The position numbers and the translations under genes were made by a program. A stretch of DNA of 64,000 nt, from assembly GCF_017377395.1 (NCBI RefSeq), contig NZ_CP061800.1, positions 4,609,633 through 4,673,632 on the forward strand. The letters are read 5' to 3'. Below the pieces are notes generated by a model, which searched no databases, was not told where the DNA came from, and worked only from the letters and a program-made list of their open reading frames with translations. This document shows positions 41,518 through 49,763 of the stretch, in pieces. Each line of letters starts with the position of its first letter. The stretch's first letter is position 1. Source of the DNA: Desulfonema magnum. GTDB taxonomy: Bacteria > Desulfobacterota > Desulfobacteria > Desulfobacterales > 4be13.

Positions 41518-43410
41518 TTATTCATCTGTCTTTGGTTCCGGGGGCTCAATCGCGTCATCAAAATCCATAAAAAGTGTAATCTCGCTTCCGTTAATCAGTG
41601 ATGTCTCTGCATTTGGATATCTTTTCCTGAACACATGAATCATTGTCCAATTTTCTCTCAGAACGGTTGCGGAAAATTCTTTGTAATTGTTTTCCTTTGC
41701 AATATTTTCTAAAACTTTGATAAGATACGAGGCGATTCCCATGCTCTGGTAATCTTCACGCACAACAAAGGCAACCTCTGCTCTGTCATCGCTTTCCATC
41801 ATATATGAGCCAATAGCAATGATTTCCTTATGCCCCCTGTTCTGAATAAGGGCGATGATGGACATATTTTTCCTGTAATCCACACTTGCCCATTGTTTTT
41901 GTACCACTTCATGGGAAAAAAGCTTTATTCTGTAAAAAAATCTGTAATAAATTGTCTTTTCCTGAAGCGAATAGAAAAAATTTCTGTAAGCAAACTCATC
42001 TGATGGGAAAAGCGGACGAAACTCAGCTATTTTGCCATTTCTCAGTCTCAGTGTGCTTTTATAATTTTCCAGGAAAAGAAGATCATCCTGTGACGGCGGC
42101 AGCTGATCTGAAAAAATATAATGGCGTTTCCTTGCCACTTTAATCAGTTCCTCACGGAATTTGGGATGGGCAATCTGGGCCAGTTCCATGACTCTCTGGT
42201 AAATGCCTTTGCCCTGAAGTTCCGCGATACCGTATTCCGTAACAATAAAACTCACATCTCCCCTGGTAGTGGCCACGCCGGCCCCTTCGCTGAGATGAGG
42301 GACAATGCGGGATACCTCTCCGTTCTGCGCGGTTGACGGGAGGGCAATAATGGCAAATCCGCCTTTTGACATGGCACTGCCCCTCAGAAAGTCAACCTGG
42401 TCCCCGATACCGCTGTAAAACAAATGCCCCATGGAATCCGTGCAGACCTGCCCTGTCAGATCAACCTCCAGCGCGGAACTGATGGATATCAGGTTGTCAT
42501 TGCGTGCAATAATTGTCGGATCATTCACATATTCGGAAGAACGGAAATAAAAAATAGGATTATTATCCACATAGTTATACAGTTTTTCTGATCCCATGCA
42601 CAGGGACGCTACAATTCTTCCGGGAATCAGTGTCTTTTTTTTATTGGTGATAATTTTCTTCTCTATCAGGGGAATAAAACTGTCTGTGATAAGCTGGGTA
42701 TGAATGCCCAGATTTTTTTTATTATCAAGATGTTGTAAAATAGCATTGGGCAGATGTCCGAAACCAATCTGAAGGGTGACACCGTCATCCACCAACTGGG
42801 AAACATAATGGCCGATTCTCTTAGCAATTTCATTATCTTTTATACTCGGGAGGCTTTCAACAAGAGGCTCCTCATGTAATACAAAATAATCAATTTCATC
42901 CACATGCACCGAACTGTCCCCCCGTGTGTTGGGCATTTTGGGATTCACCTGTGCAATAACGAGCTTGGCATTATACATTCCCGCACGGGTAATATCCACG
43001 GATACTCCCAGACTGCAATATCCGAATCTGTCAGGGGGACTCACCTGCACCAGCGCGATATCCAGACCAATCTGGCCGCTGTAAAAAAGCCTGGGGATTT
43101 GTGAGAGATAAGTGGGAATATAATCAATCTTACCTTCAAAAGCAGCCTTGCGCATGGAACTGCTGATAAAAAAAAGTTTCAAAGAAAAGCGTCTGAGAAA
43201 AGACTCATCTTCAATAAACTGGGAAAAGGTCGAAGATAGCATCTGATACACCATGATATCCTGCAAACTTTTATCGTTCACCATGGCTTTGATCAGACAC
43301 TGAGGTTCTCCGCAGCCCGTGCCGATGAAGACACGACTGCCGCTTTTTATGTTTGACACAGCCTTTTCTGCTGTCCTTATTTTTTCAGGACAATATTCAT
43401 ATAAATCCAT
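41518..43410 (-). CDS. Acetyl-CoA hydrolase/transferase-family CoA-transferase fused to a GNAT domain
   Basis: A 630-residue fusion. Residues 1-450 form a class I (ACA-type) CoA-transferase: GSRVFIGTGCGEPQCLI, ALVQVSPPDRFGYCSLG, LQIGFGHLPNAIL, SSALEVDLTGQVCTD with probable catalytic Glu315, and VTEYGIAELQGKGIYQR. Residues about 470-615 form a GNAT acetyltransferase (AEVAFVVREDYQSMGIASYL is the acetyl-CoA loop). The 4-hydroxybutyrate/acetate CoA-transferase group is closest. In other bacteria a GNAT partner can acetylate acyl-CoA enzymes; here self-regulation or a separate substrate is possible. Its promoter should lie in the 43411-43700 spacer. Confidence 0.85.
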   Translation of the reverse strand: MDLYEYCPEKIRTAEKAVSNIKSGSRVFIGTGCGEPQCLIKAMVNDKSLQDIMVYQMLSSTFSQFIEDESFLRRFSLKLFFISSSMRKAAFEGKIDYIPTYLSQIPRLFYSGQIGLDIALVQVSPPDRFGYCSLGVSVDITRAGMYNAKLVIAQVNPKMPNTRGDSSVHVDEIDYFVLHEEPLVESLPSIKDNEIAKRIGHYVSQLVDDGVTLQIGFGHLPNAILQHLDNKKNLGIHTQLITDSFIPLIEKKIITNKKKTLIPGRIVASLCMGSEKLYNYVDNNPIFYFRSSEYVNDPTIIARNDNLISISSALEVDLTGQVCTDSMGHLFYSGIGDQVDFLRGSAMSKGGFAIIALPSTAQNGEVSRIVPHLSEGAGVATTRGDVSFIVTEYGIAELQGKGIYQRVMELAQIAHPKFREELIKVARKRHYIFSDQLPPSQDDLLFLENYKSTLRLRNGKIAEFRPLFPSDEFAYRNFFYSLQEKTIYYRFFYRIKLFSHEVVQKQWASVDYRKNMSIIALIQNRGHKEIIAIGSYMMESDDRAEVAFVVREDYQSMGIASYLIKVLENIAKENNYKEFSATVLRENWTMIHVFRKRYPNAETSLINGSEITLFMDFDDAIEPPEPKTDE

Positions 43411-43700
43411 TTGCTATCCTTAAAAAATTATTCAGTATTCAGCAAATTTTTTCAGAGCGGTTTGTATTCCGGAGTGCCGAAAATAACATTTTGACATCGG
43501 GTTAAAAGACGATTACCTTGTTGGAAGAAGTACTAAAATATAATTTCAGCACGCGACCTTGCGCTAAAAATCTGAACACTGAGTTTAATATTCATTCTGA
43601 CTTCTGACTCTATATCAACCTAAATTGAAAAATTAGTCAAGAAAACAATGGTTGAAAATAGTTCGATCTTCTGCCAATAAATTGCCGGGCTATTTTCAGC
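43411..43700. other. Gene-free spacer
   Basis: Contains one CCGGAGTGCCGAAAATAAC fragment of the repeat family (43471-43489). No coding sequence was seen. Confidence 0.45.
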
Positions 43701-43728
43701 ACACCGAAAAAGTTCGCAGTTCCGCAAA

Positions 43729-43827
43729 GTTCATAGTTCCGCCTTTAGGCGGTGTGACACCGCCTAAAGGCGGAACTACGAACTGAAAAATGTTTTTAAA
43801 TGCCAAACTGAAAGTTTGGCACTCTGG
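43729..43827. repeat. 27-bp-arm palindrome AGTTCCGCCTTTAGGCGG, plus AACTGAAAGTTTGGCAC fragment
   Basis: Arms 43729-43755 and 43757-43783 differ at one base, with a single-base loop. A TGCCAAACTGAAAGTTTGGC hairpin of the GGAGTGCCAAAC family follows at 43801-43820. The rest to 44097 shows no gene. Confidence 0.8.
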
Positions 43828-44097
43828 ATAATTTAGCTCGGTGGAAATACAGCTTATAAAAGCCGTTGCATCTGTGTTCTGTTCTCTGATAAACCAGATG
43901 AAAAAGCTTGACATAAAAAAAAATTAAATCTACAAAGTAATGCTTTTTAATAACCTGACTTCATTAAAAGACAGTATTTACAGAGAAAACCTGCTGATTT
44001 TATAAATAAAATTTGGATTAGTCATAATCCCGGATACCTGATGCGACTGATTTGTTGTCATTACAGGTAGTTCTCTGAAAGGGACCAAAATTGAACA

Positions 44098-44826
44098 ATG
44101 GAAATTGATCTACATGGAATTGTCGTAATTGTGGGAAACTATGGCAGCGGGAAAACTGAAGTTTCCATAAATCTTGCTGTCAACCAAAAACGTGCGGGCA
44201 TGGATGTTCGTATTGCGGACCTGGATCTGGTGAATCCCTATTTCAGAACACGGGAGGCAAGAAATCCCCTTTCCACATTGGGAATTGACATGGTCCTGCC
44301 CCCGGAAAAATATATGCAGGCCGATCTGCCCATCCTGACTCCGGCCATCGCAGGGATGATTCGCCAGCCCACTGAAATGACATTGCTGGACGTCGGAGGG
44401 GACGACGTCGGAGCAACAGTGCTTGCGTCTCTTGCCGAACCACTGAGGGGAAAGAACATTCGTATGCTTCAGGTGGTCAATCCTTTCCGGCCCTTTACGG
44501 ACACGGTTCAGGGCTGCCTGAAAATACGTGATGAAATTGAAAAAGCCTCTAAGATGACCATAAACGGTATCATCGGCAATACAAACCTGATAGATGAAAC
44601 AACCATGACAGACATATATGAGGGGTATGATTTTGTTCACGCTTTGTCTGAAGCAAGCGGATTACCCCTTGAGTTTGTTACGATTACAACAGAGTTATTC
44701 CCGGAAGCAGACATGAAACGGTTTTCCTGCCCTGTCTTACCCATCGAAAGACAACTTGTTCCGCCATGGAAAAAAGCTGCCAACCTCGGCCCGGCACTTT
44801 TAAAACCCGCTTACAATAATATCTGA
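44098..44826 (+). CDS. P-loop ATPase linked to 2-oxoacid:ferredoxin oxidoreductase operon (CobQ/ParA-like)
   Basis: A 242-residue nucleotide-binding protein. The Walker A is unusual, GNYGSGKTE (residues 13-21), followed by INLAVNQKRAGMDVRIADLDLVNPYFRTREA, a MinD/ParA-like switch region, and TLLDVGGDDVGATVLASL as Walker B. Homologues are often labelled cobalamin biosynthesis CobQ but lack the amidotransferase domain. It stands 177 bases upstream of the ferredoxin-subunit gene of the oxidoreductase, an arrangement that suggests a maturation or regulatory ATPase. Its exact task is unknown. Confidence 0.75.
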   Translation: MEIDLHGIVVIVGNYGSGKTEVSINLAVNQKRAGMDVRIADLDLVNPYFRTREARNPLSTLGIDMVLPPEKYMQADLPILTPAIAGMIRQPTEMTLLDVGGDDVGATVLASLAEPLRGKNIRMLQVVNPFRPFTDTVQGCLKIRDEIEKASKMTINGIIGNTNLIDETTMTDIYEGYDFVHALSEASGLPLEFVTITTELFPEADMKRFSCPVLPIERQLVPPWKKAANLGPALLKPAYNNI

Positions 44827-45003
44827 AATATCTGAAGTCAGTTTTTGTTTAAATTTATGGTATAGGAATTTCTGTTTTTCACTCCCTTTTTTCATGGGAA
44901 TAAGAATAACAGGCGTACCATAGAACCATAATGGAATTTCCCCTTTGAAAAGGGCAGGGGAAAAGGTGAATCATTTCACCTAATATTTAAGGAGTTTAGG
45001 TAT

Positions 45004-45240
45004 ATGGCTTATAACTATTTAATTGATGTTGACAGATGCAAAGGATGCGGTCTTTGTGTGACCGTATGTCCCAAGAAAGTTCTGGAAATATCTGACAAGG
45101 TCAACACAAAGGGCTATTTTCCTGCATATCAGGCACGCCCGGAAGACTGTATTTTTTGTACAACATGCTGCATCATGTGTCCGGATGTGGCAATAAATAT
45201 AACTGAAATTGTTGAAGAAACTGCAACGGAGGAGGCATAA
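45004..45240 (+). CDS. Ferredoxin-like (delta) subunit of 2-oxoacid:ferredoxin oxidoreductase
   Basis: A 78-residue protein with two [4Fe-4S] motifs: CKGCGLCVTVCP (Cys12, 15, 18, 22) and CIFCTTCCIMCP (Cys49, 52, 55 or 56, 59). It passes electrons from the TPP enzyme to external ferredoxin. First gene of the four-subunit set; AAGGAGTTTAGGTAT precedes the ATG, and the next gene starts immediately at 45241. Confidence 0.88.
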   Translation: MAYNYLIDVDRCKGCGLCVTVCPKKVLEISDKVNTKGYFPAYQARPEDCIFCTTCCIMCPDVAINITEIVEETATEEA

Positions 45241-46317
45241 ATGGGCAAGGTGTTAATGAAGGGAAATGAAGCAATCGGAGAGGCCGCAATCCGGGCCGGA
45301 TGTCTGAACTATTTTGCTTATCCGATCACGCCGCAATCCGAAGTTGCCGAATATCTTTCCCGTCGTATGCCGGAAGTCGGCGGCATGTTCTTACAGGGAG
45401 AAAGCGAAGTCGCGGTCGCATACATGCTCTTTGGCGCGTCAGCCTGTGGCGAGCGGGTGTTCACCACCTCATCAAGTCCCGGCATCAGCCTCATGAGCGA
45501 AGGCATCAGCTATGTGGCCGGCGCACAGTGTCCGGTTGTGTTTGTGAATATCATAAGAGGCGGGCCCGGACTGGGAGGCATTCTTCCTTCCCAGGGAGAT
45601 TATTTCCAGGCCACAAAAGGCGGAGGACACGGCGACTATCGCCTGCTGGTCATGGCCCCCGCGAGTGTTCAGGAGACCGTTGAAATGGTGATGATGGCGT
45701 TTCCCCTTGCTGAAAAATATCGTAATCCTGTTATGATTCTGGGAGACGGTCTTATCGGCCAGATGATGGAGCCTGTGGAATTCCCGGACCACCTTCGGAC
45801 TGAGCCGACAAATAAGGACGACTGGGCCACGAATGGCATGGACACGCGCAAAGATAACAAACAGAATTTGGTGAAATCCCTCTATCTGGATCCCACTCAG
45901 CTCAACGATCATAATCTGCTTTTAAAAGCAAAGTATGAGCGCATGAAACAGGAGGATGTCAGATACGAGCCTTACAATACAGACACCGATTACAAAGTCC
46001 TTATTATAAGCTACGGAACCATGAGCAGGGTATGCCGGACCGCGATTGACAATTTAAAAGCGGAAGGCCTCGAGGTCGGCATGATAAGACCCCAGACACT
46101 GTTTCCTTTTCCTGAAAAAGCGATCCATGACGCGGCCATAAAAGAGAGCTGCAAGGCTGTTATCAGCATTGAAATGAGCATGGGGCAGATGGTGGAAGAC
46201 GTGGAACGCTGTGTTCAGGGAAAACGTCCTGTTGAATGGTATGGGAAATGCGGCGGCGACGTGCCCACGCCGGAAGAAATCATGGACGTTGTCAGAAACT
46301 GGAAACTGGAAACTTGA
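45241..46317 (+). CDS. vorB: 2-oxoacid:ferredoxin oxidoreductase alpha subunit, VorB-like
   Basis: A 358-residue pyruvate/2-oxoacid-ferredoxin oxidoreductase alpha chain. GNEAIGEAAIRAGCLNYFAY, PITPQSEVAEYLS, QGESEVAVAYMLFGAS, TTSSSPGISLMSEGISY and NIIRGGPGLGGILPSQGDYF are the family blocks; the later part has MIRPQTLFPFPEKAI. The small four-gene format (delta-alpha-beta-gamma) and sequence are those usually labelled 3-methyl-2-oxobutanoate (VOR) but a 2-oxoglutarate role (KOR) is also possible. Its last codons (WKLET then stop) lie in a GGAAACTGGAAACTTGAAA repeat, so the C-terminus was probably altered by repeat insertion. Oxidises a branched-chain 2-oxoacid to acyl-CoA. Confidence 0.85.
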   Translation: MGKVLMKGNEAIGEAAIRAGCLNYFAYPITPQSEVAEYLSRRMPEVGGMFLQGESEVAVAYMLFGASACGERVFTTSSSPGISLMSEGISYVAGAQCPVVFVNIIRGGPGLGGILPSQGDYFQATKGGGHGDYRLLVMAPASVQETVEMVMMAFPLAEKYRNPVMILGDGLIGQMMEPVEFPDHLRTEPTNKDDWATNGMDTRKDNKQNLVKSLYLDPTQLNDHNLLLKAKYERMKQEDVRYEPYNTDTDYKVLIISYGTMSRVCRTAIDNLKAEGLEVGMIRPQTLFPFPEKAIHDAAIKESCKAVISIEMSMGQMVEDVERCVQGKRPVEWYGKCGGDVPTPEEIMDVVRNWKLET

Positions 46318-46372
46318 AATTGGAAACTGGATCATCGAGTTTCAAGTTTCAAGTTTCAAGTTTCAATTTAAG
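46303..46372. repeat. GAAACTGGAAACTTGAAA repeat inside the operon
   Basis: GGAAACTGGAAACTTGAAAT, then inverted AGTTTCAAGTTTCAAGTTTC; the two halves can pair as a hairpin between vorB and the beta-subunit gene. The same GAAACTT repeat lies at 14228-14262, 59311-59352, 62966-62985 and 63023-63052. Confidence 0.8.
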
Positions 46373-46380
46373 GAGATATA

Positions 46381-47121
46381 ATGGGAAAAGCGTTTAAAAG
46401 ACCGGAGAGTCTTTCCGAGAATCATACCCACTACTGTCCGGGGTGTACCCACGGTGTCATTCACAGATTGGTCGCGGAAGTCATTGATGAGTTAGGTATT
46501 CGGGGGCGGACAGTTGGTATCGCGCCGGTCGGGTGCGCGGTGCTGGCTTATAATTATTTTACATTTGACTTTCAGGAAGCAGCCCATGGCCGTGCCCCGG
46601 CAATGGCTACCGGCATCAAGCGGGTCAGACCTGACCTGATGGTTTTTACCTATCAGGGGGACGGAGACTTGGCAAGTATCGGAATGGGAGAAATTATTCA
46701 TGCGGCCAACCGGGGAGAAAAATTTACCACCATTTTTGTAAACAATGCGGTTTATGGTATGACCGGGGGGCAGATGGCACCGACCACCATGCCGGGGCAG
46801 CGCACCACGACCACACCGTTCGGACGTGATGCTGAAAGTATCGGTATGCCAGTGAAGATGGCCGAACTGCTGGCCGCCCTTGAGACCCCCGGGTATATAG
46901 CGAGACAGACAGTAATCAGACCTAAATATATTGTCAGAGCCAAGAAAGCAATTAAAAAGGCATTTACCTATCAAATGGAAAACCGGTGTTTCAGTCTGGT
47001 GGAACTGATAAGCACATGCCCCACCAACTGGGGACTTACACCGGCCGAAGCTGTGAACTGGGCTGAAGATACCCTGCTTTCTTATTACAAATTAGGCGAA
47101 TACAAAACACCACCTGAGTAA
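46381..47121 (+). CDS. 2-oxoacid:ferredoxin oxidoreductase beta (TPP-binding) subunit
   Basis: A 246-residue thiamine-pyrophosphate subunit: HYCPGCTHGVIHRLVAEVI, GIAPVGCAV, AHGRAPAMATGIKRVRPDL, YQGDGDLASIGMGEIIHA (GDG...N-type TPP/Mg motif) and NNAVYGMTGGQMAPTT. AAGGAGATATA is directly before the ATG, after a repeat hairpin. Functions with the alpha, gamma and delta subunits. Confidence 0.92.
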   Translation: MGKAFKRPESLSENHTHYCPGCTHGVIHRLVAEVIDELGIRGRTVGIAPVGCAVLAYNYFTFDFQEAAHGRAPAMATGIKRVRPDLMVFTYQGDGDLASIGMGEIIHAANRGEKFTTIFVNNAVYGMTGGQMAPTTMPGQRTTTTPFGRDAESIGMPVKMAELLAALETPGYIARQTVIRPKYIVRAKKAIKKAFTYQMENRCFSLVELISTCPTNWGLTPAEAVNWAEDTLLSYYKLGEYKTPPE

Positions 47122-47202
47122 GCATTGGTGACTTGGTGATTCGTAATTGGTGATCATGCAAGCCAAAAGTCTCGAATCACAAGTCACAAATAGGAGAAAT
47201 AA

Positions 47203-47739
47203 ATGCAAAGAGAAGTAATGTTTGCCGGTTTTGGCGGGCAGGGAATATTATTATCGGGAAAGATTCTTGCCCATGCGGCTCTGGAAGAAGGTTTTGAAGT
47301 GGCGTGGATACCTTCTTACGGCCCGGAAATGCGAGGAGGAACCGCATATTGCACGGTTGTTATCAGCGACAAATCCATTGGTTCTCCGATTATTAAAAAT
47401 CCTCTGCATCTGGTCGCCATGAACCGTCCCTCTCTGGAAAAATTTGCACCCGTAGTAAAACCTAATGGAATCATACTGCTGAACAGTTCCTTAATTCCTA
47501 TTCGTTCGGGTCGTGACGATGTTGATGAACTTGTCGTTCCGGTCGCGGATATTGCCATAGAACTGGGTAGTATAAAAGCATCGAATATCGTGGCCCTCGC
47601 TGCTTTTGTGGCCCGCAGTAAGATTGTTGATTTTGAATTGCTGAAAGAAGCTGTTAAAGAAGAGTTTGCTAAGAAACCAAAGCTCATTCCTCTCGAAATG
47701 GAGGCCATGGAGCGGGGTCGGAAAGCAGCTCAGGGGTAA
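47203..47739 (+). CDS. 2-oxoacid:ferredoxin oxidoreductase gamma subunit
   Basis: A 178-residue subunit with the standard start FAGFGGQGILLSGKILAHAA, then PSYGPEMRGGTAYCTVVIS, VAMNRPSLEKFAPVVKP and NIVALAAFVA. The gap to the beta gene holds an AATCACAAGTCACAAAT repeat, then AGGAGAAATAA before the ATG. Fourth and last gene of the set. Confidence 0.92.
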   Translation: MQREVMFAGFGGQGILLSGKILAHAALEEGFEVAWIPSYGPEMRGGTAYCTVVISDKSIGSPIIKNPLHLVAMNRPSLEKFAPVVKPNGIILLNSSLIPIRSGRDDVDELVVPVADIAIELGSIKASNIVALAAFVARSKIVDFELLKEAVKEEFAKKPKLIPLEMEAMERGRKAAQG

Positions 47740-47925
47740 CTGAAGTCTGAAGATTAAACATTCATAATCGGGGTGATCCCCCCTGATACCCGACTAAATA
47801 AATTCTGACGGGCGAAAATTTTCAAAAATCCTTTTGTGAAAGAGGCTTACAGAATCCGGAACCCCTCATAATTTATTTGCTCGGGTATTAGTCATGAAAA
47901 TAAATTTTCACGGTAAAGGTAAAAA

Positions 47926-49014
47926 ATGAATTTATCGGTTCCGGATTGTGTTCTGTCCATAAAGCCTTATGTTCCCGGAAAACCTCTTGAAGAACTTGAG
48001 CGGGAATATGGCATTAAAGACTCTGTCAAGCTTGCTTCCAATGAAAACCCTCTGGGGTCATCTCCGATGGCTTTAAAGGCGATTCAGGATGAAATGGAAA
48101 ATCTCCATCGCTATCCTGACGGAAGCGCTTACTCTCTTATAAAGAAACTTTCTGAAAAACTGGGGGTTTCCCCCGGGAATATCGTCTTAGGAAACGGATC
48201 TGATGAGGTGATCGGCATGTTGGCGTGGACACTGCTTCGACAGGGGGATGAAGCGATCCTGCCGCAGCCTTCGTTTCTTATGTATGATATCGTGGTCCGA
48301 TGCGTGGGCGCGACACCTGTATATGTCCCCCTGAAATCACTTTCAATTGATCTGGACGGCATGAAAGAGAGGATTACACCGAAAACCCGCATGATTTTCG
48401 TGAATAATCCGAACAATCCCACGGGAACAATTGTCACCAAAAAAGAATTCGACACTTTTTTGGAAACTGTTCCCCCTGAAATTATTATTGTGGTGGATGA
48501 GGCCTATATTGAATTTGCGCGGGATCAGGAATGTCTGAACGGCACAGATTATCTGGATTCCGGGAGGGCCGTGGTTACGCTCCGCACCTTTTCCAAGATA
48601 TACGGACTGGCAGGACTTCGCATTGGCTACGGTGTGATGCCGGAACAGGTGGCAGAGGTTCTGAACAGAATTCGGATGCCGTTTAATGCAAATTCTCTGG
48701 CACAGGTGGGTGCTGCCGCTGCACTGGATGATGATGATTTCATAAAAAAAACCCGCAGCACGATTTATGAAGGACTTGATTTTCTTTGTGATGCGCTGGA
48801 CAGGCTGGGAATCAGATATTTTCCGACACAAGCCAATTTTTTTCTCATTGACGTGAAAAAGAATGCAAATGAGGTTTTTGAAGACATGCTGAGGCAGGGC
48901 GTTATTGTCCGTTCCATGATATCTTACGGATTTCCTGAATATATTCGGGTGAATGTCGGGCTTCATGAGGAGAATGTCCGGTTGATCAGGGCCCTTGAAA
49001 CGGTTTTGTTTTAA
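47926..49014 (+). CDS. hisC: Histidinol-phosphate aminotransferase
   Basis: PLP enzyme for the seventh step of histidine synthesis; also transaminates aromatic amino acids in some species. Start block VPDCVLSIKPYVPGKPLEEL, LASNENPLG, HRYPDG, FVNNPNNPTGT, VVDEAYIEF and the Schiff-base TFSKIYGLAGLRIGYG with Lys224. 362 residues, normal. It is alone in the window, 187 bases after the gamma-subunit gene and before 750 bases of repeats. AAAGGTAAAAA precedes the ATG. Confidence 0.93.
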   Translation: MNLSVPDCVLSIKPYVPGKPLEELEREYGIKDSVKLASNENPLGSSPMALKAIQDEMENLHRYPDGSAYSLIKKLSEKLGVSPGNIVLGNGSDEVIGMLAWTLLRQGDEAILPQPSFLMYDIVVRCVGATPVYVPLKSLSIDLDGMKERITPKTRMIFVNNPNNPTGTIVTKKEFDTFLETVPPEIIIVVDEAYIEFARDQECLNGTDYLDSGRAVVTLRTFSKIYGLAGLRIGYGVMPEQVAEVLNRIRMPFNANSLAQVGAAAALDDDDFIKKTRSTIYEGLDFLCDALDRLGIRYFPTQANFFLIDVKKNANEVFEDMLRQGVIVRSMISYGFPEYIRVNVGLHEENVRLIRALETVLF

Positions 49015-49089
49015 AAAAATTTTCTGAGTACATGCCAGCATAAACACCCCATCCGGTCCGCACCCTGAGATAAACCCCATCCGGTCCGC

Positions 49090-49142
49090 ACCCTGAGCTT
49101 GTCGAAGGGGGGGGGCGGTTCCCGTTTCGACAAGCTCAACGA
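49090..49142. repeat. CCCTGAGCTTGTCGAAGGG and inverse pair
   Basis: CACCCTGAGCTTGTCGAAGG is followed by a G run and GTTTCGACAAGCTCAACGAC. Preceded by two CCATCCGGTCCGCACCCTGA copies (49049, 49078). Confidence 0.75.
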
Positions 49143-49184
49143 CCGGTTCGGACGGGTCCTATTTACCCGCCCCGGGCTTGTCCG

Positions 49185-49317
49185 CAATGCTGCTGACTCA
49201 GGCAATTCCGAAAGGATCCGGAGTGCAAAAATTTTATTTTTGCGCCCGCGAAAAAGCATTTTTCGCTTTCCGAAGAAAATACCGGAAAACCCGCTTAAGC
49301 CTAAGTCAGCAGTATTG
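49185..49317. mobile_element. Foldback element (copy 3), single core, 11-bp target duplication
   Basis: Ends are CAATGCTGCTGACTCAGGC and, inverted, CAATACTGCTGACTTAGGC (17 of 19 match). The flanks GGGCTTGTCCG (49174-49184) and GGGCTTATCCG (49318-49328) match at 10 of 11 positions. The core is the same foldback as in the 14-copy array, with small differences. From 49329 to 49763 there are only repeat fragments, among them a single end of the 24-bp-TIR family (about 49392-49413) and a CAATTTGCAAAATTGTTC hairpin. Confidence 0.88.
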
Positions 49318-49763
49318 GGGCTTATCCGAGGGGACCTTTCAGAGCATCCGGAACATACATCTTTTTTCCGTATATTCCGCGGTGTTCCCGGGGCCTTCCC
49401 AAAATCCGTTATAATCAGCAATTTTACAAATTGTTTTGGACAATTTGCAAAATTGTTCTACAGCAGAGTGTGAACTGACAAGTGAAGGAAGCCCAATTTC
49501 CAGCACATAATTTTCATGCCAGGACAAACCTGAACCTGACGACTAATGACAAATCTTTTCAGGTTCCGCCAAAACTCCCCCGGAAATACTCCTTTCACCC
49601 TATTGACATTTTGCTTTATATTTAGGAAAAAGGGGATTCAGCAAAACTCATGCGGCTCAGACAGGGGGGACGGGTCATAACCCGTCAAAAAGAATATGTT
49701 TCAGGCGGGTTATGGTTTGTTTCACCCTTCCCGCAAAAAAACTGCCCGGAGGAATAAGAACAT

